Origin: an uncultured Streptococcus sp. | Lineage (GTDB): Bacteria > Bacillota > Bacilli > Lactobacillales > Streptococcaceae | DNA length: 16,830 bases | Assembly (NCBI GenBank): GCA_934201655.1 | Contig: CAKPXD010000016.1 | Span: 1 to 16,830, forward strand | Direction: 5' to 3' | In this document: positions 6,804-16,830 of the stretch, one piece after another | Layout of the letters: each line of letters opens with the position of its first letter | How positions within the stretch are numbered: position 1 is the stretch's first letter | The notes under the pieces: generated by a model | Seen by the model: only the letters and a program-made list of their open reading frames with translations | Databases searched by the model: none | Told to the model about the DNA's origin: nothing | Program-made: the position numbers and the translations under genes

Positions 6804-9170
6804 ATGGAAGTCTATTTTACAGGTACGATTGAACGTATTATTTTTGAAAATGTCAGCAACTTTTACCGTATTCTCCTTTTAGATATAGATGATACCAATG
6901 CTGAGGACTTTGATGATTTCGAGATCATTGTTACAGGGACCATGGCTGATGTTATCGAGGGAGAAGAATACACTTTCTGGGGGCAGATTGTCCAACACTC
7001 CAAATACGGAGAACAACTGCAGATTTCCCGTTACGAAAGAGCAAAACCAACTAGTAAGGGATTGGTCAAATATTTCTCTAGCAGCCATTTCAAGGGGATT
7101 GGTCTCAAAACTGCCCAAAAGATTGTGGAACTCTATGGGGAAAATACTATCGATGAAATCCTAGAACATCCTGAAAAACTTGAGACTATCTCAGGGCTGT
7201 CTTCTAAAAGTCGTGAGGCCTTTGTATCCACACTCCGTCTCAACTACGGTACAGAAATGGTCTTGGCCAAGCTTGCCAACTATGGCATTCCTAATAAATT
7301 AGCTATTCAAATTCAGGATACCTACAAAGAGGAAACCATCGATATCGTTGAGAACTATCCTTACCAGTTGGTAGAAGATATCAAGGGTTTGGGTTTTACC
7401 ATAGCTGACCAATTGGCACAAGAATTGGGCATTGAAAGCCAGGCACCTGAACGTTTCCGAGCAGGACTCATTCATAGCCTTTTAAACGCTTGTATGGAAA
7501 TTGGGGATACTTATGTTGAAGCTAGAGACTTATTAGAAAAGACTCTAAATCTACTGGAATCCTCACGTCCTGTAGAACTAGAACCAAGTCAACTTGCTCA
7601 AGAATTGTCCAATCTCATTGAAGAAGAAAAAGTTCAACAAGTTGACACCAAAATCTTTGATAACAGTCTCTTTTTTGCAGAAGAAGGGATTCACAATCAC
7701 CTCATTCGTATCCTTGAAAAAGAAGAAACCGATAAACAAGAAACAGAAATCATCCAGGAGCAAATCGCAATTGTGGAGGAAGAATTAGGCATCCAATACG
7801 ATGCCATTCAAAAACAGGCAATCTGCGATGCTATCCAAAACAAGGTCTTTATCCTGACTGGCGGACCTGGAACTGGCAAAACCACTGTTATCAATGGGAT
7901 TATTGCCGTCTATGCTCTATTAGAAGGACTGGACCTTCGAAAGAAAAGTAATCTACCGATTCTCCTTGCTGCTCCAACTGGTCGTGCGGCTCGTCGCATG
8001 AATGAACTAACAGGCTTGCCGAGTGCAACCATTCACCGCCACTTGGGTATGACTGGTGACGACGACACAAGCCATTTAGAAGATTATCTAGATGCTGACT
8101 TTATCATCGTAGACGAGTTCTCTATGGTAGATACTTGGCTAGCCAATCAACTCTTCTCAAATATCTCCTCTACTAGTAAAATTCTCATCGTTGGAGATAG
8201 TGATCAGTTGCCATCGGTTAGCCCGGGTCAAGTTCTGGCTGACTTACTCCAGATTCCAAGTATTCCGCAAACACGCTTGGAAAGAATCTACCGCCAGAGC
8301 GAAGAATCAACCATTGTCACACTTGCGAGTCAGATTCGTCAGGGAATTTTACCTACAGATTTCACTCAGAAAAAGGCAGACCGTTCCTACTTTGAAATCG
8401 CTAGTAACCAGATCCCAGCGACCATTGAAAAAATCCTAGACGCTGCCATCAGAAGTGGCATCCCTGCTCGAGACATCCAAGTTCTAGCTCCTATGTATCG
8501 TGGAGCAGCAGGAATCGATGCCATCAATCAACTCATGCAAGAACTGCTCAATCCTCTTCAAAAGGGACAGATTAGTTTTGAAGCAAGTCAGTTTCAGTAT
8601 CGTAGTGGAGATAAGGTCATTCATTTGGTTAACGATGCAGAAGTCAACGTTTTTAACGGAGATCTAGGCTACATCACGGACCTCATTCCTGGAAAATACA
8701 CTGAATCTAAACAAGATGAAATGATGATTGATTTTGATGGGAACGAAGTCGTCTATCCACGCAACGAATGGTATAAAATTCGTCTTGCCTACGCCATGAG
8801 TATCCATAAATCTCAAGGAAGTGAATTCCCAGTTGTCTTTCTTCCCATCACCAGTGCTAGCAAGCGTATGCTGGAGCGTAACCTCATCTACACTGCTATT
8901 ACTCGGGCTAAAAGCAAACTCATTCTACTCGGTGAACTTCAAGCCTTTAATTATGCGACTAAACATATCGGGACAGCTCGAAAAACCTATCTGATTGAAC
9001 GTTTCAGCGACTTAACCGAAAGTTCTGAGGAACTAAATGAGCCAATTCTTGAAACAGAAAACCAGATTGATCCTCATCAACCTTACATCCTGACTGAAGA
9101 AAACTGGACTAGTATCCCAGCCATGATTGGGATTAGCCAAGATGACCTTGATGAGTTTTTCGGAAAATAA
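6804..9170 (+). CDS. recD2: ATP-dependent DNA helicase RecD2
   Basis: A 788-residue RecD2, the stand-alone 5'-3' SF1B helicase of bacteria without RecBCD, involved in replication fork and recombination repair. The N-terminal part holds an OB-like fold and helix-hairpin-helix segments (FKGIGLKTAQKIVELYG near 96, IKGLGFTIADQLAQELGI near 193). The helicase core follows: Walker A GGPGTGKTT (353-361), motif Ia APTGRAARRM (390-399), motif II VDEFSMVD (436-443), motif III GDSDQLPSVSPGQVL (464-478), then SIHKSQGSEFP (about 666-676) and YTAITRAK (696-703). An acidic segment with DDLDEFFGK closes the protein. Motifs are complete and length fits the family. Start ATG 6804 has AAAGGA five bases upstream. 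No clear own promoter is visible, so it may depend on rnhC-lepB transcription. Confidence 0.95.
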   Translation: MEVYFTGTIERIIFENVSNFYRILLLDIDDTNAEDFDDFEIIVTGTMADVIEGEEYTFWGQIVQHSKYGEQLQISRYERAKPTSKGLVKYFSSSHFKGIGLKTAQKIVELYGENTIDEILEHPEKLETISGLSSKSREAFVSTLRLNYGTEMVLAKLANYGIPNKLAIQIQDTYKEETIDIVENYPYQLVEDIKGLGFTIADQLAQELGIESQAPERFRAGLIHSLLNACMEIGDTYVEARDLLEKTLNLLESSRPVELEPSQLAQELSNLIEEEKVQQVDTKIFDNSLFFAEEGIHNHLIRILEKEETDKQETEIIQEQIAIVEEELGIQYDAIQKQAICDAIQNKVFILTGGPGTGKTTVINGIIAVYALLEGLDLRKKSNLPILLAAPTGRAARRMNELTGLPSATIHRHLGMTGDDDTSHLEDYLDADFIIVDEFSMVDTWLANQLFSNISSTSKILIVGDSDQLPSVSPGQVLADLLQIPSIPQTRLERIYRQSEESTIVTLASQIRQGILPTDFTQKKADRSYFEIASNQIPATIEKILDAAIRSGIPARDIQVLAPMYRGAAGIDAINQLMQELLNPLQKGQISFEASQFQYRSGDKVIHLVNDAEVNVFNGDLGYITDLIPGKYTESKQDEMMIDFDGNEVVYPRNEWYKIRLAYAMSIHKSQGSEFPVVFLPITSASKRMLERNLIYTAITRAKSKLILLGELQAFNYATKHIGTARKTYLIERFSDLTESSEELNEPILETENQIDPHQPYILTEENWTSIPAMIGISQDDLDEFFGK

Positions 9171-9175
9171 AGCAC

Positions 9176-9204
9176 AAAAAACCACCGAATCCGGTGGTTT
9201 TTTT
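9176..9204. terminator. Bidirectional terminator between recD2 and tig
   Basis: Perfect GC-rich arms ACCACCG (9181-9187) and CGGTGGT (9192-9198) with loop AATC, flanked by an A-run (9176-9181) and a T-run (9198-9204). It is a strong intrinsic terminator in both directions. It lies six bases after the recD2 stop and twelve bases from the tig stop, so the single hairpin serves both convergent genes. Confidence 0.92.
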
Positions 9205-9215
9205 ATCTTTTCAGA

Positions 9216-10499
9216 TTATTTTACTGTTGCAGTGCTTGTGATCAATTCAACAGCTTTTTTGATTGTGATATCGTGTTTCAACATGTCGGCTGAAAGCAAG
9301 CTTTGTACTTGGGCAACTTCCATGTTGTAATCTGCAGCCAATTGCTCGATTTCTTTTTGGATTTCTTCTTCAGTAGCGTCAAATCCTTCAGCTTTCGCAA
9401 CTGCTTCGATAACAAGGTTAGTCTTAGTGCGTGACTCAGCTTCTGCTTCGTATTGTTTGTGAAGGTCTTCTTGAGTAGTTCCAGTGATTTGGAAGTACAT
9501 ATCAGGGTTGATACCTTGACGTTGCAAGTTTCCAAGGAACTCATTTACTGAGCGGTGAACTTCTTCGTGGATCATTTCTTCTGGAAGTTCTACGATTTCA
9601 GCGTTTTCAACTGCTTTATCAATTGCTGCACCTTCAACGGCATCATTGTAAGCTTCTTCTTTAGCAGCAGCTAATTCTTTGCGGTATTTTTCTTTCAATT
9701 CGTCAAGAGTTTCAACTTCTTCGTCGATATCTTTTGCAAGTTCATCGTCAAGAGCTGGAACTTCTTTAGCTTTAACTTCGTGGATAGTTGTTACGAATTT
9801 AGCTTCTTTACCTGCAAGGTCTTCTGCTTGGTAGTCTTCTGGGAATGTTACGATAACGTCAACAGTTTCACCAGCTGAATGTCCAACCAATTGGTCTTCG
9901 AAACCAGGGATGAATTGACCTGAACCAAGTCCAAGTGAGAAGTTTTCACCTTTTCCGCCGTCAAATTCAACACCGTCGATAGAACCAACAAAGTCGATAA
10001 CAACAGTGTCGCCGTTTTCAGCAGCTGCTTCTTTGATCACCAATTCAGCCAAGTTGTTGCGTTCACGTTCGATACGCTCTTCAACATCAGCGTCAGTTAC
10101 TTCTTTATCTACATCAACTGATACTTCAAGGTTTTTGTATTCACCCAATTTTACTTCAGGTTTTGTAACAACTTCAGCAGTGATAACCCAATCTTGACCT
10201 TTTTCCATAGAAGTTACGTCAATTTTTGGTTGAGCAACTACTTCAAGACCAGCTTCTTTAACAGCTGCTTCATAAGCGTCTGGTAAAAGAGCGTTCATTG
10301 CATCTTGGTAAAGTGCTTCTTCACCAAATTTTTGATCGAAGATAGGACGTGGAAGGTGACCTTTACGGAAACCTGGAACGTTAAGAGTTTTCTTTACTGA
10401 GTTAAATACACGGTCCAATTCTGGTTTGATTTGGTCTTGAGAGATAGTGAAAGTCAAGACACCACGGTTTGTTTCTTTGTTTTCAAATGATACAGACAT
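9216..10499 (-). CDS. tig: Trigger factor (ribosome-associated chaperone and prolyl isomerase)
   Basis: A 427-residue trigger factor, which binds the ribosomal exit tunnel and receives nascent chains. The N-terminal ribosome-binding domain has the signature [10 protein letters not shown] (43-52). The FKBP-type prolyl isomerase domain spans about 163-245 ([31 protein letters not shown]). The acidic, helical C-terminal chaperone domain follows. Length is normal. Codon use is markedly biased towards a small codon set (GAA, GCT, GTT, CGT), as expected for an abundant protein. Start ATG 10499 has AAGGAG at 10510-10515, with a long ten-base spacing, and another ATG lies out of frame in between. It has its own strong promoter. 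In streptococci this chaperone also affects stress tolerance, virulence traits and competence, which is family knowledge and not read from this sequence. Confidence 0.97.
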   Translation of the reverse strand: MSVSFENKETNRGVLTFTISQDQIKPELDRVFNSVKKTLNVPGFRKGHLPRPIFDQKFGEEALYQDAMNALLPDAYEAAVKEAGLEVVAQPKIDVTSMEKGQDWVITAEVVTKPEVKLGEYKNLEVSVDVDKEVTDADVEERIERERNNLAELVIKEAAAENGDTVVIDFVGSIDGVEFDGGKGENFSLGLGSGQFIPGFEDQLVGHSAGETVDVIVTFPEDYQAEDLAGKEAKFVTTIHEVKAKEVPALDDELAKDIDEEVETLDELKEKYRKELAAAKEEAYNDAVEGAAIDKAVENAEIVELPEEMIHEEVHRSVNEFLGNLQRQGINPDMYFQITGTTQEDLHKQYEAEAESRTKTNLVIEAVAKAEGFDATEEEIQKEIEQLAADYNMEVAQVQSLLSADMLKHDITIKKAVELITSTATVK

Positions 10500-10534
10500 T
10501 CTGTCATTTCTCCTTAAAATTTTTAATACAGTCC

Positions 10535-10564
10535 ATTATACCACATAGTAGCGAACTTTTTCAA
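10535..10564 (-). promoter_or_regulatory. Promoter of tig
   Basis: On the minus strand: TTGAAA (10559-10564), 18-base spacer, TATAAT (10535-10540) preceded by TGG (10541-10543). This is a strong sigma-A promoter with a consensus -10 and an extended element. Transcription should begin about 30 bases before the ATG, and the leader contains AAGGAG. Confidence 0.8.
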
Positions 10565-10611
10565 GTAATGGATGCGCTTTTCGTCCATGCTTCAGTTACA
10601 CCCTATGTCCC

Positions 10612-11244
10612 CTAAAATTCATCAGAACCCACCAGATGGTGTTGAAAAGCATAAACCGCCGCCTGGGTGCGATCGCTGACCTCAAGCTTGGCAAGGATGT
10701 TGGACACATGGGTCTTGACCGTCTTGAGAGAGATGAAGAGTTCATCTGCAATGCGCTGATTTTCATAGCCCTTAGCAATCAGTTGAAGGACATCGCGTTC
10801 TCGCGCAGTTAATTCTTCGTGAAGTTCCATATGATTGCGGTGGTATTCTACTTTCTTACTCACCTCTTGTTCGATCGCTAGCTCTCCAGCTGCCACCTTT
10901 TGAACAGCATGGAACAATTCATCGGCACTTGATGTCTTGAGCATATAACCCCTAGCCCCAGCATTTAAGACTGGCATGATTTTTTCATTATCTAGATAAG
11001 AAGTCACAATCAAAATTTTAGCCTCCGGCCATTCTTTGAGAATAGCTAGAGTTGCGTCAATTCCGTTGACTTCAGGCATAACAATATCCATGACGATCAC
11101 ATCTGGACGAAGCTCCAAGGCCATGGAAATTCCTTCGGCTCCATTAGTTGCTTCTCCGACAACTTCTACATCATCTTGTAGTTCAAAATAACTTTTTAAT
11201 CCCAGACGCACCATTTGGTGGTCATCTACTAATAATAGTTTCAT
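10612..11244 (-). CDS. vraR: LiaR/VraR-type response regulator (NarL/LuxR family)
   Basis: A 210-residue response regulator. The receiver domain has the acidic pair D7/D8, the phospho-acceptor D53 in VIVMDIVMPEVNG, T81 and K103. A LuxR-type helix-turn-helix follows at about 145-202 (LTARERDVLQLIAKG, SLKTVKTHVSNIL). The protein is partnered with the kinase 18 bases upstream. This family activates genes for cell-wall stress in response to lipid II-binding antibiotics and similar damage; in pneumococcus the pair is TCS03. Start ATG 11244 has an AAAGGA site six bases upstream. I see no clear terminator in the 112 bases between this gene and tig, so the transcript may run into tig. The symbol could equally be liaR; the two names are used for the same family. 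Confidence 0.92.
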   Translation of the reverse strand: MKLLLVDDHQMVRLGLKSYFELQDDVEVVGEATNGAEGISMALELRPDVIVMDIVMPEVNGIDATLAILKEWPEAKILIVTSYLDNEKIMPVLNAGARGYMLKTSSADELFHAVQKVAAGELAIEQEVSKKVEYHRNHMELHEELTARERDVLQLIAKGYENQRIADELFISLKTVKTHVSNILAKLEVSDRTQAAVYAFQHHLVGSDEF

Positions 11245-11262
11245 TTTATTTCCTTTTGTTAG

Positions 11263-12252
11263 TCAATCAAGCAAGGGGATCCGAATATCCACTGCCAAAC
11301 CCTGCTTGGGTGCTGTTAATAGTTGTATGCTCCCTGCCATATCTTCCACTCGTTCTTTGATATTGCGCAGTCCATAGCTAAGTTCGTCACTATCATCTAG
11401 CTGAAAACCACGACCGTTGTCAACTACCTTTAACTGCAATTCAGTTTCCGTTTGATAAAGATAAACATCTAGACAAGAAGCTTGGGCATGACGGAGAGTG
11501 TTACTAATCAATTCTTGGACGATACGAAAGACATGCTCCTCAATCTTTTTAGGCAATTCGTCTACCTGATATTTAAAACTGACTTTGAGTTCACTTTTTT
11601 CTTCCAATTCTTTGAGAAGCAACTGTATCCCCTCAACCAGACTCTTTTGTTCCAGTTCAATAGGACGCAAATGCAAGAGTAGAATCCGCAAATCTCTTTG
11701 GGCTGTCTCCAAAATAGCTGTCACACTCTGGAGTTGTGTCTGCATCTTCTCTTTGTCTAATCTGGAAGCTTGTTGACTGAGTCCTGATAAAATCATATGG
11801 GCAGCAAAAATTTCCTGACTAACTGTATCATGCAAGTCACGCGCGATTCGCTTGCGCTCCTTTTCAATAATCTGTTCTTCTTTGAGCAACACCTGGTTAT
11901 CAGCTTTTTGAATGGCTTCTGTCAATAAACCGAGCTTGCCTGATAAATTTTTAAAACTTGCGTCTAAGTCGGCATCCCCTAGACTTTTAATCTCTTTACC
12001 AGCCAGCAGATTCTTAAGATTTGCTTGGATTCTTCTTCTTGAAATTTCGTCAACCATTGTCCAAAACAAGACCAATAAAAAGGCTAGAGCAAGACTAAAC
12101 ATCAAAGCTAGAAATAGGACTTTTTCTGTCTTTTCTAAATCTTGGAAGAGAGAAGTCCATTCCAAATCTAAGACCTTAAAAATGCTTCGAAATAGAAAAG
12201 CAACAAAGAGAAATGATGTGAGACCAATTAAAATATAGGGTTGCTTTTTCAT
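11263..12252 (-). CDS. vraS: LiaS/VraS-type sensor histidine kinase
   Basis: A 329-residue histidine kinase of the intramembrane-sensing type. Two membrane helices (about 7-25 and 44-66) are joined by a short loop of about 20 residues with no extracytoplasmic sensor domain. A linker and coiled coil follow (about 70-130), then the HisKA_3 dimerisation box with phospho-acceptor H141 in RIARDLHDTVSQEIF, and the HATPase domain with the N-box around N251 (ELISNTLRHA), the DNGRG box (278-282) and GLRNIKERV. The start overlaps the stop of the LiaF-like gene (ATGA, 12249-12252), and the regulator follows after 18 bases, so the three genes form one unit. Without a sensor domain, signal input probably comes through the LiaF-like partner, as in the family. 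Confidence 0.92.
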   Translation of the reverse strand: MKKQPYILIGLTSFLFVAFLFRSIFKVLDLEWTSLFQDLEKTEKVLFLALMFSLALAFLLVLFWTMVDEISRRRIQANLKNLLAGKEIKSLGDADLDASFKNLSGKLGLLTEAIQKADNQVLLKEEQIIEKERKRIARDLHDTVSQEIFAAHMILSGLSQQASRLDKEKMQTQLQSVTAILETAQRDLRILLLHLRPIELEQKSLVEGIQLLLKELEEKSELKVSFKYQVDELPKKIEEHVFRIVQELISNTLRHAQASCLDVYLYQTETELQLKVVDNGRGFQLDDSDELSYGLRNIKERVEDMAGSIQLLTAPKQGLAVDIRIPLLD

Positions 12253-12947
12253 CCTCTCACCACCTCAACATCTCCAACCATAGTTGTCAAAAGAATCTTA
12301 ACACTCTTTGGACTCTTGAGATAGTCTCTCGTTTCTTGATGAAATTGCTCATTGCGCAAAGCACGTTTAGGCTGGTCAAAAAAGGTTAAATCTCCGTACA
12401 GAGAATTGACGCTTAGGCTGACTTCAACATCCACTGGTACGATAATTCTAGTCGTACCGACCAGTTTTCTCAAGATGATGACATTATCATGATTGCTCAA
12501 AATCACGTGCTCTAGATGAATGGTATCCTTCCCCATAAGGCGAAAGAGATTGATATCATCAAAACGACAAGTCTGGTAACTTGAAAAATGGTGGAGATTT
12601 CCAAACCAGCGATTTTTCTCCCTCTTTACCGTCACAACTTCTTCAAAAAACAGATTGGTATCTTCTCTTTCTTGGTTCATCATAGGGTAAAGCAGGAACA
12701 GGCTGTATATCAAGGCAACAAAGATGGCTAAAATGACAAAGGGATTGAGCATGATGATAAAGAAAAATAGGATGCTCACCGCTACTAAAATAAAATTATT
12801 TCCCTGTTTTCCAGTATAATATCGAATCAGCAGTAAAAACAAGAGCAACATCAGTAGAAAACGGGAAAAATGCTCTGATACCATCATAATCAGAGCTCCT
12901 GTCAATAAACAAGCTTCAATAAATAGAAAAATTTGGAATTTTCGCAT
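12249..12947 (-). CDS. liaF: LiaF/VraT-like membrane regulator of the LiaSR system
   Basis: A 232-residue protein. The N-terminal third is hydrophobic with about four membrane helices in two pairs (FQIFLFIEACLLTGALIMMV, FLLMLLLFLLLIRYY, FILVAVSILFFFIIML). The C-terminal part is a soluble beta-rich domain, with GNLHHF, GTTRIIVPVDVEVSL and the terminal GDVEVVRG, as in the LiaF C-terminal domain family. LiaF proteins hold the sensor kinase inactive (Bacillus) or assist its signalling (VraT in Staphylococcus). I chose ATG 12947, with AGAGG eight bases upstream, over an in-frame ATG at 12986, which lies upstream of the -10 and so outside the predicted transcript. The gene overlaps the kinase gene by four bases. 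It is the first gene of the three-gene unit. Confidence 0.85.
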   Translation of the reverse strand: MRKFQIFLFIEACLLTGALIMMVSEHFSRFLLMLLLFLLLIRYYTGKQGNNFILVAVSILFFFIIMLNPFVILAIFVALIYSLFLLYPMMNQEREDTNLFFEEVVTVKREKNRWFGNLHHFSSYQTCRFDDINLFRLMGKDTIHLEHVILSNHDNVIILRKLVGTTRIIVPVDVEVSLSVNSLYGDLTFFDQPKRALRNEQFHQETRDYLKSPKSVKILLTTMVGDVEVVRG

Positions 12948-12967
12948 GTATCCGTCCTCTCTATTTA

Positions 12968-12976
12968 ATTGTATCA
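12968..12976 (-). promoter_or_regulatory. Probable promoter of the liaF-vraS-vraR unit
   Basis: On the minus strand TGA TACAAT forms an extended -10 (12968-12976). No good -35 is visible at 16-18 bases, which fits a promoter needing an activator. Just upstream lies TCAGACT (minus strand, 12997-13003), a possible half-site for the regulator. The leader would be about 15 bases and contains AGAGG. Confidence 0.5.
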
Positions 12977-13007
12977 CAAATCCCAAAAGTCACATCAGTC
13001 TGAGGAA

Positions 13008-13040
13008 TGATAAAGAGACCGGGACTAAAATCCCGATCTC
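13008..13040 (-). terminator. Terminator of the mevalonate operon
   Basis: On the minus strand GAGATCGGGA, loop TTTTAG, TCCCGGTCTC, then TTTATCATT. Ten-base arms (13031-13040 and 13015-13024) with one G-U pair. It starts one base after the fni stop codon. The U-tract is short and interrupted, so some read-through into liaF-vraS-vraR is possible. Confidence 0.75.
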
Positions 13041-13041
13041 C

Positions 13042-15020
<1,979 letters not shown>

Positions 15021-15034
<14 letters not shown>

Positions 15035-15974
15035 CTTGGCTCAAATCCTTTGTTTTTGAAACGATTAAGCGATAGCGTTGACCTAAAAGTTCTGATAAAT
15101 GTTCCAAGTCCTCTTCCAAGCAAAGAACCTTGACATTAGGGCCCGCATCCATGGTAAAGTAGCAAGATTCTCCTTGTTCTCTAAGCTGACGAACAAAATC
15201 CATAGCCTCATAACTAGCATCAGTCAGATAAGAGAAGGATGGAGTTGCAGTTTTTGTCGTAGCATGCATAGCCAAGGCGTTCTTCTCTGTCAATTCTCCA
15301 ACTTTCTTAAAGTCATTTTCCTTGAGGTAGACTAACATATCCTTGTAATCTTGTTCAGATTGACGAATCCACTCATCAAAAGTTGTCGAAGTCTCCACAC
15401 AGAGCTTCATCCCATCTCGACTGGAAATTGGTTTTTTCTGGTCTTCCAATACCAACATAATCATAGCGAGTTTCAAGTCAGTTTCGACAGGATAAATCTC
15501 TCCACTATCCTTGTCCCAGGCTGCCAAGGGGCCATAAAAACTACGAGATGAAGAACCCGATGCAAACTTAGCTTCCAAGGCCAATTCTCTGCGATTCAGC
15601 CCAAGTTGGAAATATGAGTTACAAGCTTTGACCAAGGCAGATAAACCACTGGAACTTGAAGAAAGGCCTGCTGCTGTTGGCATATTGTTCTTGGTATCGA
15701 TACGAACAAAACCTGCTCCTTCAGGACGGTAGCGGTCAATGATTTTACTCATCTTGGCATGCTCAGCTTCGCTTTGCAACTGACCATTGATGTAAAAGGC
15801 ATCAGCGGTTGCATCTGCTGGCAAAGGAGAAAGTGTCGTCTCCGTATACATATTTTCTAAAGTCAGAGAGATACTGCTAGTCGCAGGAACCATCTCTTTT
15901 TCTGCCTTCTTTCCCCAATATTTAATAATAGCAATATTGGCATAGGAACGTACTGTTACAGGCTTTCGATCCAT
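15021..15974 (-). CDS. mvaD: Diphosphomevalonate decarboxylase
   Basis: A 317-residue GHMP-superfamily enzyme that converts 5-diphosphomevalonate to isopentenyl diphosphate with ATP, releasing CO2. Family motifs are the N-terminal IAIIKYWGKK (14-23), the ATP loop PTAAGLSSSSSG (99-110), SGSSSRSFYG (139-148), and FTMDAGPNVK (273-282) with the conserved aspartate D276. Start ATG 15974 has AAGGAG at 15985-15990, ten bases upstream and inside mvk. It overlaps mvk by 19 bases and mvaK2 by 14 bases, so the genes are tightly coupled. All catalytic features are present. Confidence 0.96.
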
Positions 15975-16830
15975 GTCTGAACAGCTCCTTTCTCTTCTAA
16001 TCTTTCAGCTAAATCTTGAGCTTGGTGATAGTCGGCTACTAAGGCTATGATACAGCCACCTAAACCACCACCACTCATCTTAGCACCTAAAGCACCATGT
16101 TGAAGAGCAGTTTCAACCAAGGCATCAGCCTCAAGGCTACTAACTCCTATTTCTTTTAGATTTCCATGTGCTTTTGTTAAAATCTCTCCCAGCATCACGG
16201 CATCTCTTGCCTTTATTGCTTCTTCTGCTTGCTGGGTCAACTCTCCAAGTGCATACAAGAAAGGTAAAGCTTCCTTACCCTTGCTCTCTACAACTTGAAT
16301 AGCTTCACGAGTGTGTCCATAGACTCCTGTATCTGCAATGACCAGATAAGCCGACAAGTCCATGGCTAGTTCTTCAAAACCAACATTCTTGATAAAACGA
16401 ATAGGCTGGTCACTAAGGCAGGTCTTAGCATCCAATCCACTAGGATTCATATGGGCAATCATCTCAGCGCGATTGACCAGAATTTCTAACACATCTCGCG
16501 GTAGTTCTGCTTGGTAATAATCAAATACAGCGCGAATAGCCGCAATGCTAATGGCTGCCGAAGAACCCATTCCACGTTTTTCTGGAATAGCAGAGTCAAT
16601 TTGGCAACGGATGTAAGCATCTGTGATATTCAGATACTCGAGGGAAGCATAAACTGCCATGGACAAGGTGTCCTCTTCAAAAAGACGCCATGGTGTCGTT
16701 GCCGGTACAACCCGACAGGTCACTTCAACCTCTAAAAGAGGCAAAGAGATGGCCGGATAGCCATAAACGACTGCATGCTCTCCTATTAAAATAATTTTAC
16801 TATGTGCCTGACCGACACCAACTTCTCTTG
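15956..16830 (-). CDS. mvk: Mevalonate kinase (only the first codon or two outside the window)
   Basis: A GHMP-family kinase that phosphorylates mevalonate, the first step of this operon. The frame is open to the right edge: the visible N-terminus reads REVGVGQAHSKIILIGEHA and includes the HAVVYG motif typical of mevalonate kinase. A TTG at 16744 is an internal leucine and not the start. The last two bases of the window fit a threonine codon, so a start one codon beyond the edge (M-T-R-E) is likely, giving about 292 residues, the usual streptococcal length. With that numbering the ATP loop GMGSSAA lies at about 88-94 and the third motif KMSGGGLGG at about 252-260. It is the first gene of the operon, and its promoter lies outside the window. 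Pneumococcal mevalonate kinase is feedback-inhibited by diphosphomevalonate, the product two steps later. Confidence 0.95.
   Translation of the reverse strand, partial: REVGVGQAHSKIILIGEHAVVYGYPAISLPLLEVEVTCRVVPATTPWRLFEEDTLSMAVYASLEYLNITDAYIRCQIDSAIPEKRGMGSSAAISIAAIRAVFDYYQAELPRDVLEILVNRAEMIAHMNPSGLDAKTCLSDQPIRFIKNVGFEELAMDLSAYLVIADTGVYGHTREAIQVVESKGKEALPFLYALGELTQQAEEAIKARDAVMLGEILTKAHGNLKEIGVSSLEADALVETALQHGALGAKMSGGGLGGCIIALVADYHQAQDLAERLEEKGAVQTWIESL

Noticed and set aside
10567-10589. Hairpin ATGGATGCG/CGTCCAT as a terminator of vraR
   Set aside because: The stem is short and unequal, and no U-tract follows on the minus strand.
16742-16744. TTG as the start of mevalonate kinase
   Set aside because: The frame stays open to the window edge and encodes the family's conserved N-terminus with the HAVVYG motif, so TTG is an internal leucine codon.

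Overview
The window is chromosomal DNA from a low-GC Gram-positive coccus, most likely a Streptococcus of the mitis group. The reasons are the protein sequences themselves (trigger factor, MutS2, signal peptidase I and mevalonate kinase all look streptococcal), the AT-rich base composition, the strong extended -10 promoters (TGN before the -10 hexamer), and a gene order that I recognise from pneumococcus and its relatives. I see no mobile element, CRISPR array, rRNA, tRNA or riboswitch. No gap between genes exceeds about 200 bases.

Layout from left to right. Bases 1-691 (+) hold two small membrane-protein genes, the first cut by the window edge and probably of the DUF3278 family. A bidirectional terminator at 707-740 separates them from a convergent monocistronic TehA/SLAC1-type (TDT family) transporter (739-1635, -). 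Next comes a genome-maintenance and cell-division block. A minus-strand operon zapA-cvpA-mutS2 (5127 down to 1834) is divergent from a plus-strand series rnhC-lepB-recD2 (5214-9170). The two directions start from face-to-face promoters in an intergenic space of 86 bases. RNase HIII removes RNA:DNA hybrids, RecD2 is a 5'-3' helicase, MutS2 acts on recombination intermediates or stalled ribosomes, ZapA supports the FtsZ ring, and LepB cleaves exported proteins.

A strong bidirectional hairpin (9176-9204) closes recD2 and the convergent trigger factor gene tig (9216-10499, -). From here to the right edge everything is on the minus strand. Read in the direction of transcription it is mvk-mvaD-mvaK2-fni, then a terminator, then liaF-like, liaS/vraS-like and liaR/vraR-like genes, and then tig. 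The four mevalonate-pathway genes overlap one another by 14-23 bases. They take mevalonate to IPP and DMAPP, the source of undecaprenyl phosphate for wall synthesis. The following three genes are a LiaFSR/VraTSR-type envelope-stress sensing system. A lipid-carrier supply operon therefore sits directly upstream of a wall-damage sensor.

This is mostly a conserved core region and I do not see a previously undescribed system. The points most worth a second look are the rnhC/zapA promoter pair with a predicted leaderless rnhC mRNA, the direct vraR-tig junction where pneumococcal genomes as I remember them carry additional genes, the missing polX between cvpA and mutS2, the paired hairpins just upstream of recD2, and the two poorly characterised membrane proteins at the left edge.
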